NCBI GenBank assembly: GCA_031282505.1
Contig: JAITDP010000010.1
Coordinates: 1 to 57,426 of the forward strand
Origin: Mycoplasmataceae bacterium
GTDB taxonomy: Bacteria > Bacillota_I > Bacilli_A > Mycoplasmatales > Mycoplasmoidaceae
Length of the DNA: 57,426 bases
Direction: 5' to 3'
In this document: piece after piece, positions 30,254-40,536 of the stretch
Numbering within the stretch: the stretch's first letter is position 1
How the letters are laid out: each line of letters starts with the position of its first letter
Notes under the pieces: model-generated
Told to the model about the DNA's origin: nothing
What the model saw: the letters and a program-made list of their open reading frames with translations, nothing else
The model's database searches: none
Made by a program: the position numbers and the translations under genes

Positions 30254-32158
30254 ATGGGTATTCAATATAAAGATGATGATATAAAAGTATTATCAGGTCT
30301 TGAACACGTTAGAAAACGTCCAGGAATGTATATTGGTTCTACTGACATTAACGGAATGGATCATTTAATTTGGGAAATTTTTGATAACTCAATCGATGAA
30401 GTAATTAGTGGTAATGCAAGCGAAATTACTGTCACATTAAAAAAAGATAATTCAATTGTTGTTAAAGATAATGGAAGAGGAATCCCTATTGGTTTAAATA
30501 AAACAACAAAAATTAGTACAGTGGACACAGTATTTACTGTATTAAATGCTGGTGGAAAATTTGATAATAACGCATATAAAAGTGCTGGTGGATTACACGG
30601 TGTTGGTGCTTCTGTAACGAATGCATTAAGTGAATGGTTAAATGTAACAGTTATGCGTGAAGGAAAAATTTGCGAAGCTAAATATGTTAATGGTGGTAAA
30701 ATCATTCAACCACTTAAAGAAATAGGAACAACAAATAAAACTGGTACAATTGTTCATTTTCTTCCAGATCCTAAAATTTTTAGAGGTTTAATTTATAATT
30801 CCACAACCATTGAAGAGCGTATAAGAGAGTCTGCTTTCCTTTATAAAAATCTAAAAATTATTTTTGTAAATGAAAATACAAATGAGAAAAAAATATTTGA
30901 ATCACAAAGTGGTATTTCTGAATATGTTACATTTATTAACCAAGGTAAAACAGCTTTGCACCCTGTTTATTATGTTGAAAACAAATCTAATCAAATAGAA
31001 GTCGAAATCGCTTTGCAATATACAACTGGCAATAGCGAAATTATTATTTCATTTGCAAACTCTGTTAAAACACGAGAAGGCGGCAGCCACGAGACATCTT
31101 TTAAAGCTAATTTAACTGAAGCTATTAATATATGTGCACGTAAATGAGAAATGCTAAAAGAACGTGATAAAAATTTCGAACGTGATGATGTCTATGAAGG
31201 TTTAACTGCAATTATTTCTGTTCGTGTTCCAGAAAAAATAATTCAATATGAAGGACAAACTAAAAATAAATTATTTACCCCAGAAGCACGTACGGCTATT
31301 TCAAATGTTTTTTATGAAAATTTTATTTATTGAATGGAACAAAACAAAAAATATACTGAAAGAATTATTAATAAAGCTCTATCTAGCCGTGATGCAAGAA
31401 TTGCAGCAAAAAAAGCTCGTGAGGATATTAAAGCACTTAAAAATACAAACAAATTAAATGGTATAAAATCTAGCAAACTTACTCCAGCACAATCAAGAGA
31501 TTATGCAAATAATGAATTATTTTTAGTTGAAGGAGATTCCGCTGGTGGCACCGCAAAATTAGCTAGAAACAAAGTTAATCAAGCAATCTTACCGTTGCGT
31601 GGTAAAATCATTAACGTTGAAAAAGCTAAACTTAAAGATTTGTTAGCGAACGAAGAAATAATCACAATAATTACATGTTGTGGTACTGGAATAAGCAGTG
31701 AATTTAAAATGGAGAATCTTAAATATGATAAAATCATCATTATGACTGATGCAGATGTTGATGGTAGCCATATTCAAATACTTTTATTAACTTTCTTTTA
31801 TCGTTTTATGAAACCTTTGATAGAACAAGGACATATTTATATAGCAATGCCACCTCTATATAAATTTGTAAACGCACATTCAAAACAATCATGTTATGTT
31901 TGAGACGAGGATAAGCTGAATGAAATGAAATCTAAAACAAATGCTTATTCAATTCAACGTTATAAAGGTTTGGGAGAAATGAATGCTAGTCAATTAAAAG
32001 AAACAACTATGGATAAAGCAAGTCGACAATTAATTAAAGTTTCAATTGAAGATGCTGCACTTGCTGAAAGGAGAGTTACGGAATTAATGGGTGATGACGC
32101 TGCTATCAGAAAAACTTGAATTGATAACAATGTTAACTTCATTTCGGAAAGTGAATAA
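30254..32158 (+). CDS. gyrB: DNA gyrase subunit B
   Basis: 634 residues. GHKL ATPase motifs [33 protein letters not shown]; Toprim motifs LVEGDSAGG and [11 protein letters not shown]-terminal [21 protein letters not shown]. Supplies ATP hydrolysis for gyrase. Assigned GyrB rather than ParE mainly because of the neighbouring gyrA. Several in-frame UGA Trp (ARKWEML, IYWMEQ, CYVWDED, RKTWIDN). TATAAT 30236-30241 lies 12 bp before ATG, no Shine-Dalgarno. Its TAA overlaps the cls ATG (TAATG). Confidence 0.94.
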
Positions 32159-33720
32159 TGATAAATAATCGTTCAATAATTGTTTCAATAATTGTATCAA
32201 TTTTAATCGCTGTATTTTTTTCAGCTTTTGCATTGCTTTTTATTTTTTTTGGGAATACATTAAAAAATATTTTAATATTCACTTCCATATTTTGTTTAGT
32301 CAATTATGGACTATGTGTTGGTTTTGCCTTATATATCTTAAATTCCAAATATCGTTCACAATCAGCTAAGATATGTTGATTATTTTGTGTAATAACATTG
32401 CCAGTGGTTGGTATTATTTTCTTTTTAATTTTTGGAACCATTCCTTTTTATATCAAAAATGCAAGGGAAACAAATAAATACCAAGCAAAACTTATTTCCT
32501 ATGAAAAATACGATTTTACTAATGAGTTCTTAAAGAAACATGATAAATTTTCAAACTTTAAATTTAATTTTGAAAATATGAGATCGCCAATATATAAGAA
32601 CAATGAAGTTAAAAAAATTATTAATAATAACTCTAATATTTTAAAACAATATTTAAAACTAATTGCACAAGCAAAAAAAACTATTTGCATCCAAACATAC
32701 AAAATTGATGATGGATGTTTTTTTCTTACAATTGCAAAGGCTTTAATCGATAAAACAAAAGCCGGAGTTAAAATAATTTTAATTTATGATTGGTTTGGTT
32801 CTGGAAGTAAAATCAATTATCGCGTTATTGAAAAAATGAAAAACGCTGGTATTGATGTTGTTGTTTTCAATCCTAAAGGAAGAATCCCATATAAATCATT
32901 ATCAAATTTTAGAAACCACCAAAAATGTTTAATAATTGATAACGAAGTTTGTTTATATGGATCTGCTAATTTAGCTGATGAACATATTCTTGTTAACACT
33001 ACTCGAATTATGTATAGCGATACTATGTATATATTACAAGGCGAAATAGTTAATTCTATATCAATAAACTTTTACTCAAGTTATCTAACTCTTACCAATG
33101 CAAATAAAAAGAAGATTAGTAACACTATTAAAATGGTTAATTTATTAAAACCAATTCCTGCTAGTGGTTCATTACCACTTCAATTAACAACTGGTATGCC
33201 TGTAACCCAAATTAACAACATCAGAAGTAATTTTCTTTTAGCTATTCAAGAAGCAAGAAAATCAATCAAATTTATTTATCCATACTTTTCTCCGACAGAA
33301 GATATTTTAGCTGCATTACGTATTGCTGCAATTAAAGGTGTGCAAATACAAATAGTTGTTCCTACAAAAAATAATGAAAGTATATTTACTTGTTCGTTAA
33401 ATAGGCATACATATGGAAAATTAATTAGCTATTCTAATGTTAAAATCTACGAACACACTACTTTTATCCATACAAAAATGTTAATAGTTGATGATGAATT
33501 TTGTTTCTTCGGCTCATCAAATCTTGATAACCGTTCATTAAAACTAAATTTTGAAAATTCATTATGCTGTATTGATACTAAATTAGCTAAACAATTAAAT
33601 GAGGTTTTCGAAGAAAAAATCACTGAATCAAAAATAATTACAATTGAATTTTGAAATAAAATAAAATTTAAAAATAATTTAGCAAATATATTTTTATCAA
33701 TATATAAACCATTAATGTAA
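32158..33720 (+). CDS. cls: Cardiolipin synthase (phospholipase D family)
   Basis: 520 residues. Two or three N-terminal transmembrane helices (about 8-33, 38-60 and 75-98), then two catalytic HKD motifs: HQKCLIIDNEVCLYGSANLAD and HTKMLIVDDEFCFFGSSNLDN. Joins two phosphatidylglycerol molecules to cardiolipin at the membrane. Typical length for bacterial Cls. Translationally coupled to gyrB through a TAATG overlap, an unusual pairing. Its stop codon abuts the stop of the opposite hydrolase gene. Confidence 0.94.
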
Positions 33721-34443
33721 TTAATTGTTTTCTTTTAAATAATTAATAACAAGTTTGTTAAAATTTTCTGTATCTTCATTGAAAGGGTTGTGATTAGTAT
33801 TCAATAAATTAACAGTAATATTTTTGCATATTTTTTTAAAATAAAATAATGTTGAATATGTTGGAACAATTCTATCGTTTTTCCCTAAAACCAAAAGTAC
33901 TTTTTTATTTTCAAAAAATGATTGAGCGCTAGCAAACAATTCTAATGTTTTAGGAGATATTATTTCTAATAACAAAGGTAGGTAGCTTATTTTAGAACCT
34001 AACCAACCCGCTAAACTTGCTATGTTATTTTTACTACTAAGACTATTTTCATTAACTTTAAAATCATTTAAAGCATTGTTTTCATACTCATGTTTATACT
34101 TTTCATTATCCGCATATGATAATATGGCAAGTGATAGTGGACACTCAAGTATTACTAATGAAATCTGATCATTAAATATTTTGCATAAATATTGTGCAAT
34201 TCCTCCACCCATAGAGTGTCCAAAAATAATAAATTTTCTTTCTCCAATATTTTTATTTATGTAATCAATAACAAATTGAATTATTTCATTAAATTTTGGT
34301 ATGCTGGTTTTATTATCTCCATGTCCTGGAAGATCAGGATTGTGGAAAACGTATCCTTGAGCTTCTAATGCTCTTTTAGTACGAAAATGGCTGTTACCAA
34401 AACTTGTGATTCCGTGTATAAATACAACATCTTTTGCAATCAT
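33721..34443 (-). CDS. Alpha/beta hydrolase
   Basis: 240 residues. FIHGITSFGNSHF oxyanion-hole region, DLPGHGD, nucleophile elbow GHSMGGG (Ser about 95), later GKNDRIV (Asp) and NTNHNPF (His) complete a catalytic triad. Resembles mycoplasma esterase/lipase-like hydrolases; substrate unknown. No signal peptide, so cytosolic. Convergent with cls with zero bases between stop codons. Confidence 0.88.
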   Translation of the reverse strand: MIAKDVVFIHGITSFGNSHFRTKRALEAQGYVFHNPDLPGHGDNKTSIPKFNEIIQFVIDYINKNIGERKFIIFGHSMGGGIAQYLCKIFNDQISLVILECPLSLAILSYADNEKYKHEYENNALNDFKVNENSLSSKNNIASLAGWLGSKISYLPLLLEIISPKTLELFASAQSFFENKKVLLVLGKNDRIVPTYSTLFYFKKICKNITVNLLNTNHNPFNEDTENFNKLVINYLKENN

Positions 34444-34469
34444 GGCAAATAGTATAATATTTATTATAA

Positions 34470-34557
34470 GGAGACGTACTCAAGTGGTTAAGAGGACACC
34501 CTGCTAAGGTGTTAGAGGCGTAAGCTGGCATGCGTTCGAATCGCATCGTCTCCGCCA
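34470..34557 (+). tRNA. tRNA-Ser (GCT)
   Basis: 88 nt with the long variable arm typical of Ser (GAGGCGTAAGCTGGCATG region), anticodon loop CTGCTAA (GCT), acceptor GGAGACG/CGTCTCC, GCCA end. It is followed by a membrane-protein gene eight bases later. Confidence 0.94.
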
Positions 34558-34564
34558 TAAGTTT

Positions 34565-34996
34565 ATGAGTTTTATAAAAAAAAATAACGAAAAAAAAACA
34601 AAATGATGAAAAACTAACGAGCAAGCAGAATTCAAGAATTTTGCTGGTGCAAACTATCGTGTTGCTTCAGGAATTATGGTTCTTTTTATGATTGGACTTA
34701 TCATTTTGGGATTAGCTGCAGTTGTTCATTCTACAAAACCATCTGAAAACCCAGCAACTTTTAAAAGTTTATTATGAATTGGTGCTTCTTTTGTTTTTGT
34801 ATCAATTTTTGGTTTATTTGTTAATATTATTCTACAATTTTCAAGAGTTAAAAAAAATATAAATAAGGATAAAAAACTTAAAGAATATAACGAAAAACTA
34901 GCATTACGTGAAGAAGCATTTAATAAATCTAGACGAGAACGTATTGGTATTAGTAATGCTGAAAAAGAAGATAATAAAAAAACTAAGAAACACTAA
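34565..34996 (+). CDS. Small two-helix membrane protein of unknown function
   Basis: 143 residues. Basic N-terminus (MSFIKKNNEKKTKWWKTN; both Trp are UGA), two hydrophobic helices at about 34-56 and 68-92, then a charged, coiled-coil-like C-terminal tail (about 93-143). Starts eight bases after tRNA-Ser, so probably transcribed with it. Its stop overlaps the ruvX ATG (TAATG), which implies translational coupling. No family recognised. Confidence 0.78.
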
Positions 34997-35445
34997 TGCG
35001 AATATTGGGTATTGATCTTGGCACTAAAACAATGGGATTAGCCATAACTGACAATACGCAAACAATTGTTAGTGGCATTTCAAATTTCGAATTTAAAAAA
35101 AATGATTTTAAACAATGCTACAACAAGATACAACAAATTATAAATTTGTATAAAAATGAAATTGAAAAAATTGTTATTGGGCATCCTTTAACAATTACAG
35201 GACAAAAAAATTCTTGAACATTACAAGTTGAAAAATTTTGTAATGAACTTTCTTTACTTCACACTAATATTAGTGTTGTTTTAAATGATGAAAGATTCTC
35301 TACCGTTAAGACAATTGATTTTTTGAAATACGAATTGGATTTAAAAATGAGTAAAATTAAAAAGATTAAAGATAAAATGAGTGCTGTAACTATTCTAAAT
35401 GATTATTTAGAAAAGGTGAAACATAAAAACAGCAAAAATACTTAG
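34996..35445 (+). CDS. ruvX: Holliday junction resolvase-like YqgF/RuvX
   Basis: 149 residues. RNase H-like fold: ILGIDLGTKTMGLAI (3-17), IVIGHPLTITG, a UGA Trp (NSWTLQ), and NDERFSTV with the conserved DER. Implicated in 16S rRNA 5' maturation or Holliday junction resolution in other bacteria. The last 39 bp overlap, on the opposite strand, the 3' end of the kinase gene. Confidence 0.92.
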
Positions 35446-36642
35446 TAAAATTGTTAAGCAAAAACATCCTCAAAAAACTCAAGGTCTATCAAAAATAGGT
35501 TGTCTTTCTTCAAAAATTGTAAATATTTTTGCATCATCTTGGAATCTACGATCGTGGAAAGGTTTTAATAATTTCGTTTTAACATTATTAATATTTGTGT
35601 GGTCCTTAACATCCTTAACATCTTTAATAATGTCATCAACATCGTCATAAGGTAGTGTTTTATAACCTTGTGGAATTTTTCTTGGTTTACTGTCACGATG
35701 TGGAATAAACATTTTGTTTGTTGTTATATTTTTACTTGCCATTAGTTTTAAAATAATATTTTCTACTCCAACAGGAATATTTTTAATTTCACTAATTAAA
35801 GGAATATCGTAGTCAATAGGATAATACAATGCATTTATTTTATTCTCGTCATCTCCTTTATATTCAAAAGGCTTTTTTCCAATCAACATTTCATACATAA
35901 TAATTCCTAAAGCATAAAAATCGAATTGTACACCTATATCTTCAATAATTTTTCTTCTTCTTTCTTTATCTTTAACACCACGTAATTCTAGAATCTGAGG
36001 AGTTAAATAAGGAAACGTTCCAAATATTTCATCTTCTATTGTTCCATTAGATTTATCATCTCTAAAAGATGTTGCAATTCCAAAATCAATTATCTTTAAT
36101 GTAATTCAATTATCAGAAAGAATAATATTGTCAGGTTTCAAATCACGGTGAATAATTTTATTTGCAAAAGATTTGTGCAACTCTTTTAGAGATTCAAGTA
36201 TTTTAATAGTAATATAAAGTGTTTCATCAACCGAAAGATGTCCTTGACTGTTTATTACACGCGCAAGTGATTCTCCTTCAATATATTCCATTACTATGTA
36301 AAAAGTCTCAGGATCAATGTATCCGCGCTCATATACCTCAGCTGTATATTCGCCGCCCTTTTTCTTTAATCTTCCAAGTGTAACACTTTCATCTCAAAAT
36401 TTTCTTCATTCGTTTTCAGAAATATCACTAGTTTTTTTAATAATCTTTATAGTAACATTCTTTTTTTTGGTATCTGAATATTCTTTAATTACAACATTTG
36501 TATCAGTTGCTAAATACAAAACCGAATTCATTCCACCACGAGCAATAACTTTTCTTACCTCGTAATGTCCAAGAATTATAGCACCAGGACCGTAAGTTTT
36601 ATCTTTTTCCTTTTCAGAAATTCCTTTACTAGTTTTTGCCAT
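35407..36642 (-). CDS. prkC: Membrane-anchored Ser/Thr protein kinase (PrkC/PknB-like)
   Basis: 411 residues. Glycine loop VIARGGMNSVLYLA, ATP-binding Lys66 (VTIK), alpha-C Glu85, catalytic loop HRDLKPDN (165-172), DFG at 186-188, activation segment GTFPYLTP. One transmembrane helix forms the extreme C-terminus (about 389-409, after a UGA Trp), with almost nothing outside: the PASTA sensor domains of classical PrkC are absent, as expected without peptidoglycan. Overlaps the phosphatase gene by 14 bp. In mycoplasmas such a kinase phosphorylates surface and cytoskeletal proteins. Three in-frame UGA Trp. Confidence 0.92.
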
Positions 36643-37435
36643 CTGTAAATTTAATTACAAAACTTGTCATATTATCATTACTATCTTGTTTGTAAGCTGT
36701 TTCAACAATGTCTTTAGCACATTGAGAAAATTTTGATGTGTTATTATTTATGATTTGAATAATATCATTGTTTTTAACCCAGTTATAAACTCCATCAGAA
36801 CATATGTGAATAATATCACTTGCATTAGCGGTGAAAGATTTGTAATAACTATCATGTGTTTTTGGTTTTTTAAATGACTCAATACAATTAGTTAAAGATA
36901 ATAAGTGATCTCGGTTAACATCAAATGCCTTTTTTTCAGCATTATTAATTTCAGTAATTAAAGATGGGTTTTTTTTACGTTGAGAATCAAATTGCATACG
37001 CAACATATTATTTAAATTGTGATCAAATGAAATTTGTTTTCAAACATTTTGTTCATACGAAAAATAAAAAATACGTGTATCACCCATATTCGCAGTTTCA
37101 ACTAAATTTCCTGTCACTAAAACAACACAAATTGTAGTTCCCATTACTTTTCCATTTTTGGTATGTTTAGTAATATCTCGTGAAGCCTTTTTTAAAATAT
37201 GGTTATAAAACCAAGAAAAATTATGAATCTTTTTTTTCTTTTTAAAACCAATAAGGAAATTGTTTGCAAGCAAACGAGAAGCAACTTGAGAATCATCATC
37301 ACCACCAATACCATCACATACAACTACAAGTAGTTGATTAGATTTGTTGTAAGCTGAAACGTAAAAATCTTCATTTCGTTCACGTCTTCCTTTTTCACTA
37401 TAAGCTGATATCAATGTAGATGTATTAATTTTCAT
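36629..37435 (-). CDS. prpC: PP2C-type Ser/Thr phosphatase
   Basis: 268 residues. RRERNEDF, VCDGIGG, GTTICVVLV, ANMGDTRIFY, CSDGVYNWV and DSNDNMTSFVIKF are the metal-binding and core PP2C motifs in order. Antagonist of the adjacent kinase. ATG 37435 overlaps the rlmN end by 11 bp; upstream in-frame ATGs lie deeper in rlmN and add non-family residues. Operon order rlmN-prpC-prkC, all translationally overlapping. A UGA Trp (NVWKQI) lies mid-gene. Confidence 0.93.
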
Positions 37436-38447
37436 TTTTTGCACGCAATTGTCCACAAGCGGCATTGATATCAACACCCCGCTCTAGACGAGTTATAGCC
37501 TTAATTTTGTTTGCAAGTAGAGTTTTGATAAAAGAATCTTGGTTATCACTGCGCACAAACGAATGTTCGGCAATTTTATTATATGGAATGATATTAATAT
37601 AACAATTCATTTTTTTTACTAACTTTATAAGTTGTTTTGCATTTTCATTAGAATCATTAACGCTCTTTAAAAGAAGATATTCAAAAGTTATTTTTCTATT
37701 GGTAATTTTTTCATATTCTGCAAGTGATTTAAAAAGCTCATGTAATGGATATGCAAAATTGATAGGCATAATTTTATTACGAATTTCATCAGTTGGAGCA
37801 TGTAACGAAATTGCTAAATTAATTTGTGGAAAATCATTCGCAAATTGAACGATCTTTGGAGCAATTCCACATGTAGAAACAGTTATATGTCTGCTTCCAA
37901 TCCCTAAACCATGTTGACATGTAACAATCTTAAGCATAGTTTTTAAATTATCATAATTGTCAAAAGGTTCTCCAATTCCCATGATAACAACATTAGATAT
38001 ACCATCAGTAATATATTGGTTGGCAAAAGTGACTTGTTGAACCAATTCACTTACATCAAGATTTCGTTTTTTTTTTAATAATCCACTTGCACAAAATTTA
38101 CACCCCATATTACATCCCACTTGAGATGATATACACACAGTGTTTCCATAATTAAATTTCATAATAACTGTCTCAATCTTTTGTTTATCTTCTAACTCAA
38201 ATAAAAACTTAATTGTTTCACCATTGTCCGACTCTATTTTTTTTAGTAGATTAAATTGAGAAAAATAAAATTTTTCTTTTAGTTTTTCAATAGATGCCTT
38301 ACTTAAATTTTTCATCTCATCAAAACTTGTTACATTTTTCTTATAGATCCATTGGAAAATTTGCGTAGCATTAAACTTCTTGAGTCCTAGTGGAAGTATT
38401 ATGTCTTCCAACATCGGAATTGTATAGTCAAAAATATTTAATTTCAT
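37425..38447 (-). CDS. rlmN: 23S rRNA (adenine2503-C2)-methyltransferase RlmN
   Basis: 340 residues. Radical-SAM cluster motif CNMGCKFC, MGIGEPFDNYDN, STCGIAPKI, ISLHAPTDEIR and the C-terminal CGQLR with the conserved Cys. Methylates A2503 of 23S rRNA (and A37 in some tRNAs). ATG 38447 is preferred over an in-frame ATG 18 bp earlier because a minus-strand TATAAT (38455-38460) lies seven bases upstream of it. No in-frame UGA. First gene of the phospho-signalling operon. Confidence 0.95.
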   Translation of the reverse strand: MKLNIFDYTIPMLEDIILPLGLKKFNATQIFQWIYKKNVTSFDEMKNLSKASIEKLKEKFYFSQFNLLKKIESDNGETIKFLFELEDKQKIETVIMKFNYGNTVCISSQVGCNMGCKFCASGLLKKKRNLDVSELVQQVTFANQYITDGISNVVIMGIGEPFDNYDNLKTMLKIVTCQHGLGIGSRHITVSTCGIAPKIVQFANDFPQINLAISLHAPTDEIRNKIMPINFAYPLHELFKSLAEYEKITNRKITFEYLLLKSVNDSNENAKQLIKLVKKMNCYINIIPYNKIAEHSFVRSDNQDSFIKTLLANKIKAITRLERGVDINAACGQLRAKNEN

Positions 38448-38474
38448 TATTAAAATTATAAACAATATGTTTAT

Positions 38475-39029
38475 TTATTTTTTCTCAAAAATTAAAACTT
38501 CAGCATTTTTTGGACCCTTATCAATAATTTTGTTTTTAGGCAATCCATTAAAATATGCAGAAAAGTGTCTAGCAATAGCACCATGTGCTACAACCAAAAC
38601 GGTTTGGTTTTTGTGTTTTTTCCCAATCTCTTCAATAAAATTTCTCACACGTTTATCAACATCCAAGATCTTTTCTACCTTATGCCCAAATGAACTATTT
38701 TTTTTAAAATCATATAACTCAATACGTTTAACTAATGAGTTTTCCTCAACAGCTGTTTTGCCTTCCAAATCACCAAAATCTCTTTCTTGGATTCTAACAT
38801 CAATAATTGGTTTTAAATTATGAAATTTGTTTACAAAACCAAAAGTATCTCGAGCACGTTTTAGCGGTGAAACATATGCAACATCAAATTTAATATTTTT
38901 TAAATCATTAGCTGTTTTTTTAGCTTGCTTAATTCCCTCTTCTGTTAAACGTGTATTAGTGACACCAGCTCATAAAACTTTTTTATTGTAGTTTGTTTGC
39001 CCATGTCGTACATAGTATATTTTTGTCAT
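38475..39029 (-). CDS. Histidine phosphatase family protein (phosphoglycerate-mutase-like)
   Basis: 184 residues. N-terminal YYVRHGQTNYN with the phospho-acceptor His, SPLKRARDT, ERDFGDLEG and VAHGAIAR with the second His. Dephosphorylates small metabolites; since gpmI is also in the window it need not be the glycolytic mutase. A UGA Trp (KVLWAG) is near the start. TATAAT (minus, 39039-39044) is nine bases before ATG and overlaps the dinB -10. Confidence 0.88.
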
Positions 39030-39055
39030 ATTAAGTTGATTATATAATTTTTTAT
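39030..39055. promoter_or_regulatory. 26-bp divergent promoter with overlapping -10 boxes
   Basis: The minus-strand -10 (39039-39044) and plus-strand TATAAT (39043-39048) share two bases. Both adjoining start codons are 7-9 bp from their boxes, so only one RNA polymerase can open the site at a time. Confidence 0.55.
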
Positions 39056-40078
39056 ATGAAAAAAACTACTATTTTACATGTAGATATGAATTGTTTTTTT
39101 TGTTCAGTAGAAGAATTGTTGAATCCTAAACTATCCGGTAAACCAATTGCTGTTGGTGGCAAGTCTAGAAGAAGTGTTGTAAGTTCCCCTAATTATATTG
39201 CAAGGCAATATGGGGTTAAAGCTGCTATGCCTATGTATAAAGCGTTGCAAAAATGTCCTAACTTAATTGTGGTCGAATCACATTTTGATAAATATGAAAA
39301 ATATAGTAATGATTTCATTACATTATTAAAAGAAAATTTTACAAACCAAGTTGAAATTGCTTCCATTGATGAATGCTATATTGATATAACAAAAATTTTA
39401 AATAAAAAAACTCCACAATATTTTGCTATCAAAATTCAAAACACTATTAAAAATAAATTAGGATTAAATGTTTCAATTGGCATAGGAACAAATAGGTTTA
39501 CTGCCAAAATGGCAAGTGGTTTGAAAAAGCCATTAGGTATTCAAGAAATTAATTCAAGCAATATTGCTAAAACCTTGTGGTCTCTTCCTATAGAAGAAAT
39601 GCACATGGTTGGTCCTGCAACAGCAAGTGCTTTAAAAAAAATCAATATATTAACGATTGGTGATTTAGCAAAAAGTGATAGTTTTGTTTTACAAAAATAT
39701 TTAGGAAAAAGAGCTGTCGAATTAATTCATAATGCAAATGGCAAATCATCATCAGAATTAATTCTTTCATCAAAACCAAAATCGTTTTCTAAACGTCACA
39801 CTTTTGAATACGACACAAACAATTACGATGAAATCACTAATCAAATTAAACTTCAAACAAAAGATGTATACAGTCAGTTGCAACATACTGATAAACTACA
39901 AAACACAACAATCTCCATTGTTGTTAAAACAAATCGTCTAACAACTATTTCAAAATCAAAAACACTAAGTGGCAATATTAATTACGAAATAGTTTTGTCT
40001 GGTTTGTTGGAATTGTATGAAAATAATTTTTACAACAAAACGATTCGATTGATAGGAGTCTGTTTAAGTAATTTTTAA
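39056..40078 (+). CDS. dinB: Y-family DNA polymerase (DinB/Pol IV-like)
   Basis: 340 residues. HVDMNCFFCSVEE (metal Asp), PNYIARQYGVKAAMPMYKAL, SIDECYID with the catalytic acidic pair, SIGIGTNRFTAKMAS and helix-hairpin-helix VGPATASALKKINI, then the little-finger domain. Translesion synthesis. A TATAAT 7 bp before ATG and no Shine-Dalgarno imply a leaderless mRNA. No UGA codon in this gene. No beta-clamp-binding tail is obvious. Confidence 0.94.
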   Translation: MKKTTILHVDMNCFFCSVEELLNPKLSGKPIAVGGKSRRSVVSSPNYIARQYGVKAAMPMYKALQKCPNLIVVESHFDKYEKYSNDFITLLKENFTNQVEIASIDECYIDITKILNKKTPQYFAIKIQNTIKNKLGLNVSIGIGTNRFTAKMASGLKKPLGIQEINSSNIAKTLWSLPIEEMHMVGPATASALKKINILTIGDLAKSDSFVLQKYLGKRAVELIHNANGKSSSELILSSKPKSFSKRHTFEYDTNNYDEITNQIKLQTKDVYSQLQHTDKLQNTTISIVVKTNRLTTISKSKTLSGNINYEIVLSGLLELYENNFYNKTIRLIGVCLSNF

Positions 40079-40137
40079 TAGAATATTAATAAAAAAAATC
40101 ACAGCGCAATTAAGAAAAGTGTATATAATGAAATCGT

Positions 40138-40530
40138 ATGGCAACAAAATCATCACCTAAAAAACAAAACTCACTTTTATCACATTTTAACAATAATAAT
40201 TTACACTATGATGGAAACCATAAAGTACAAAAGCATGTAAAATTTTGGTTTTACAAAACTGTATATTTAGATCTATTATTATTGGTTTCAGGTATTTTGT
40301 TACTTTTAATTTCAAATACTGAAGCAGGAAAATTAGTTAATAATCAAGGTGTTTTCGCTGACGCTGCATCTCTTAATACATTGTACTCATATGCAATTGT
40401 ACTTGTTACATTAGGAATTACTTCATTAATTTTATCTATATTAGTTGCTTTAGGCTTATGATTACATGTTGTAGTTGGTGGACACTATAATTCAAAAAAT
40501 CTTCCTTCTAAAAAATCTTCTAAAAAGTAA
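40138..40530 (+). CDS. Small two-helix membrane protein of unknown function
   Basis: 130 residues. Basic N-terminus, hydrophobic helices at about 40-60 and 84-112, a short extracellular loop (TEAGKLVNNQGVFADAASL) and a Lys/Ser-rich tail (SKKSSKK). The second helix continues through a UGA Trp (GLWLHVVV). TATAAT 40124-40129 lies eight bases before ATG, leaderless. It converges on hisS with six bases between stop codons. Family not recognised. Confidence 0.78.
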
Positions 40531-40536
40531 TTAAAA

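Noticed and set aside
27285-32158. parC/parE instead of gyrA/gyrB
   Set aside because: The A subunit has [10 protein letters not shown] and the [12 protein letters not shown] stretch of GyrA and a recognisable GyrA box; ParC versions differ there.
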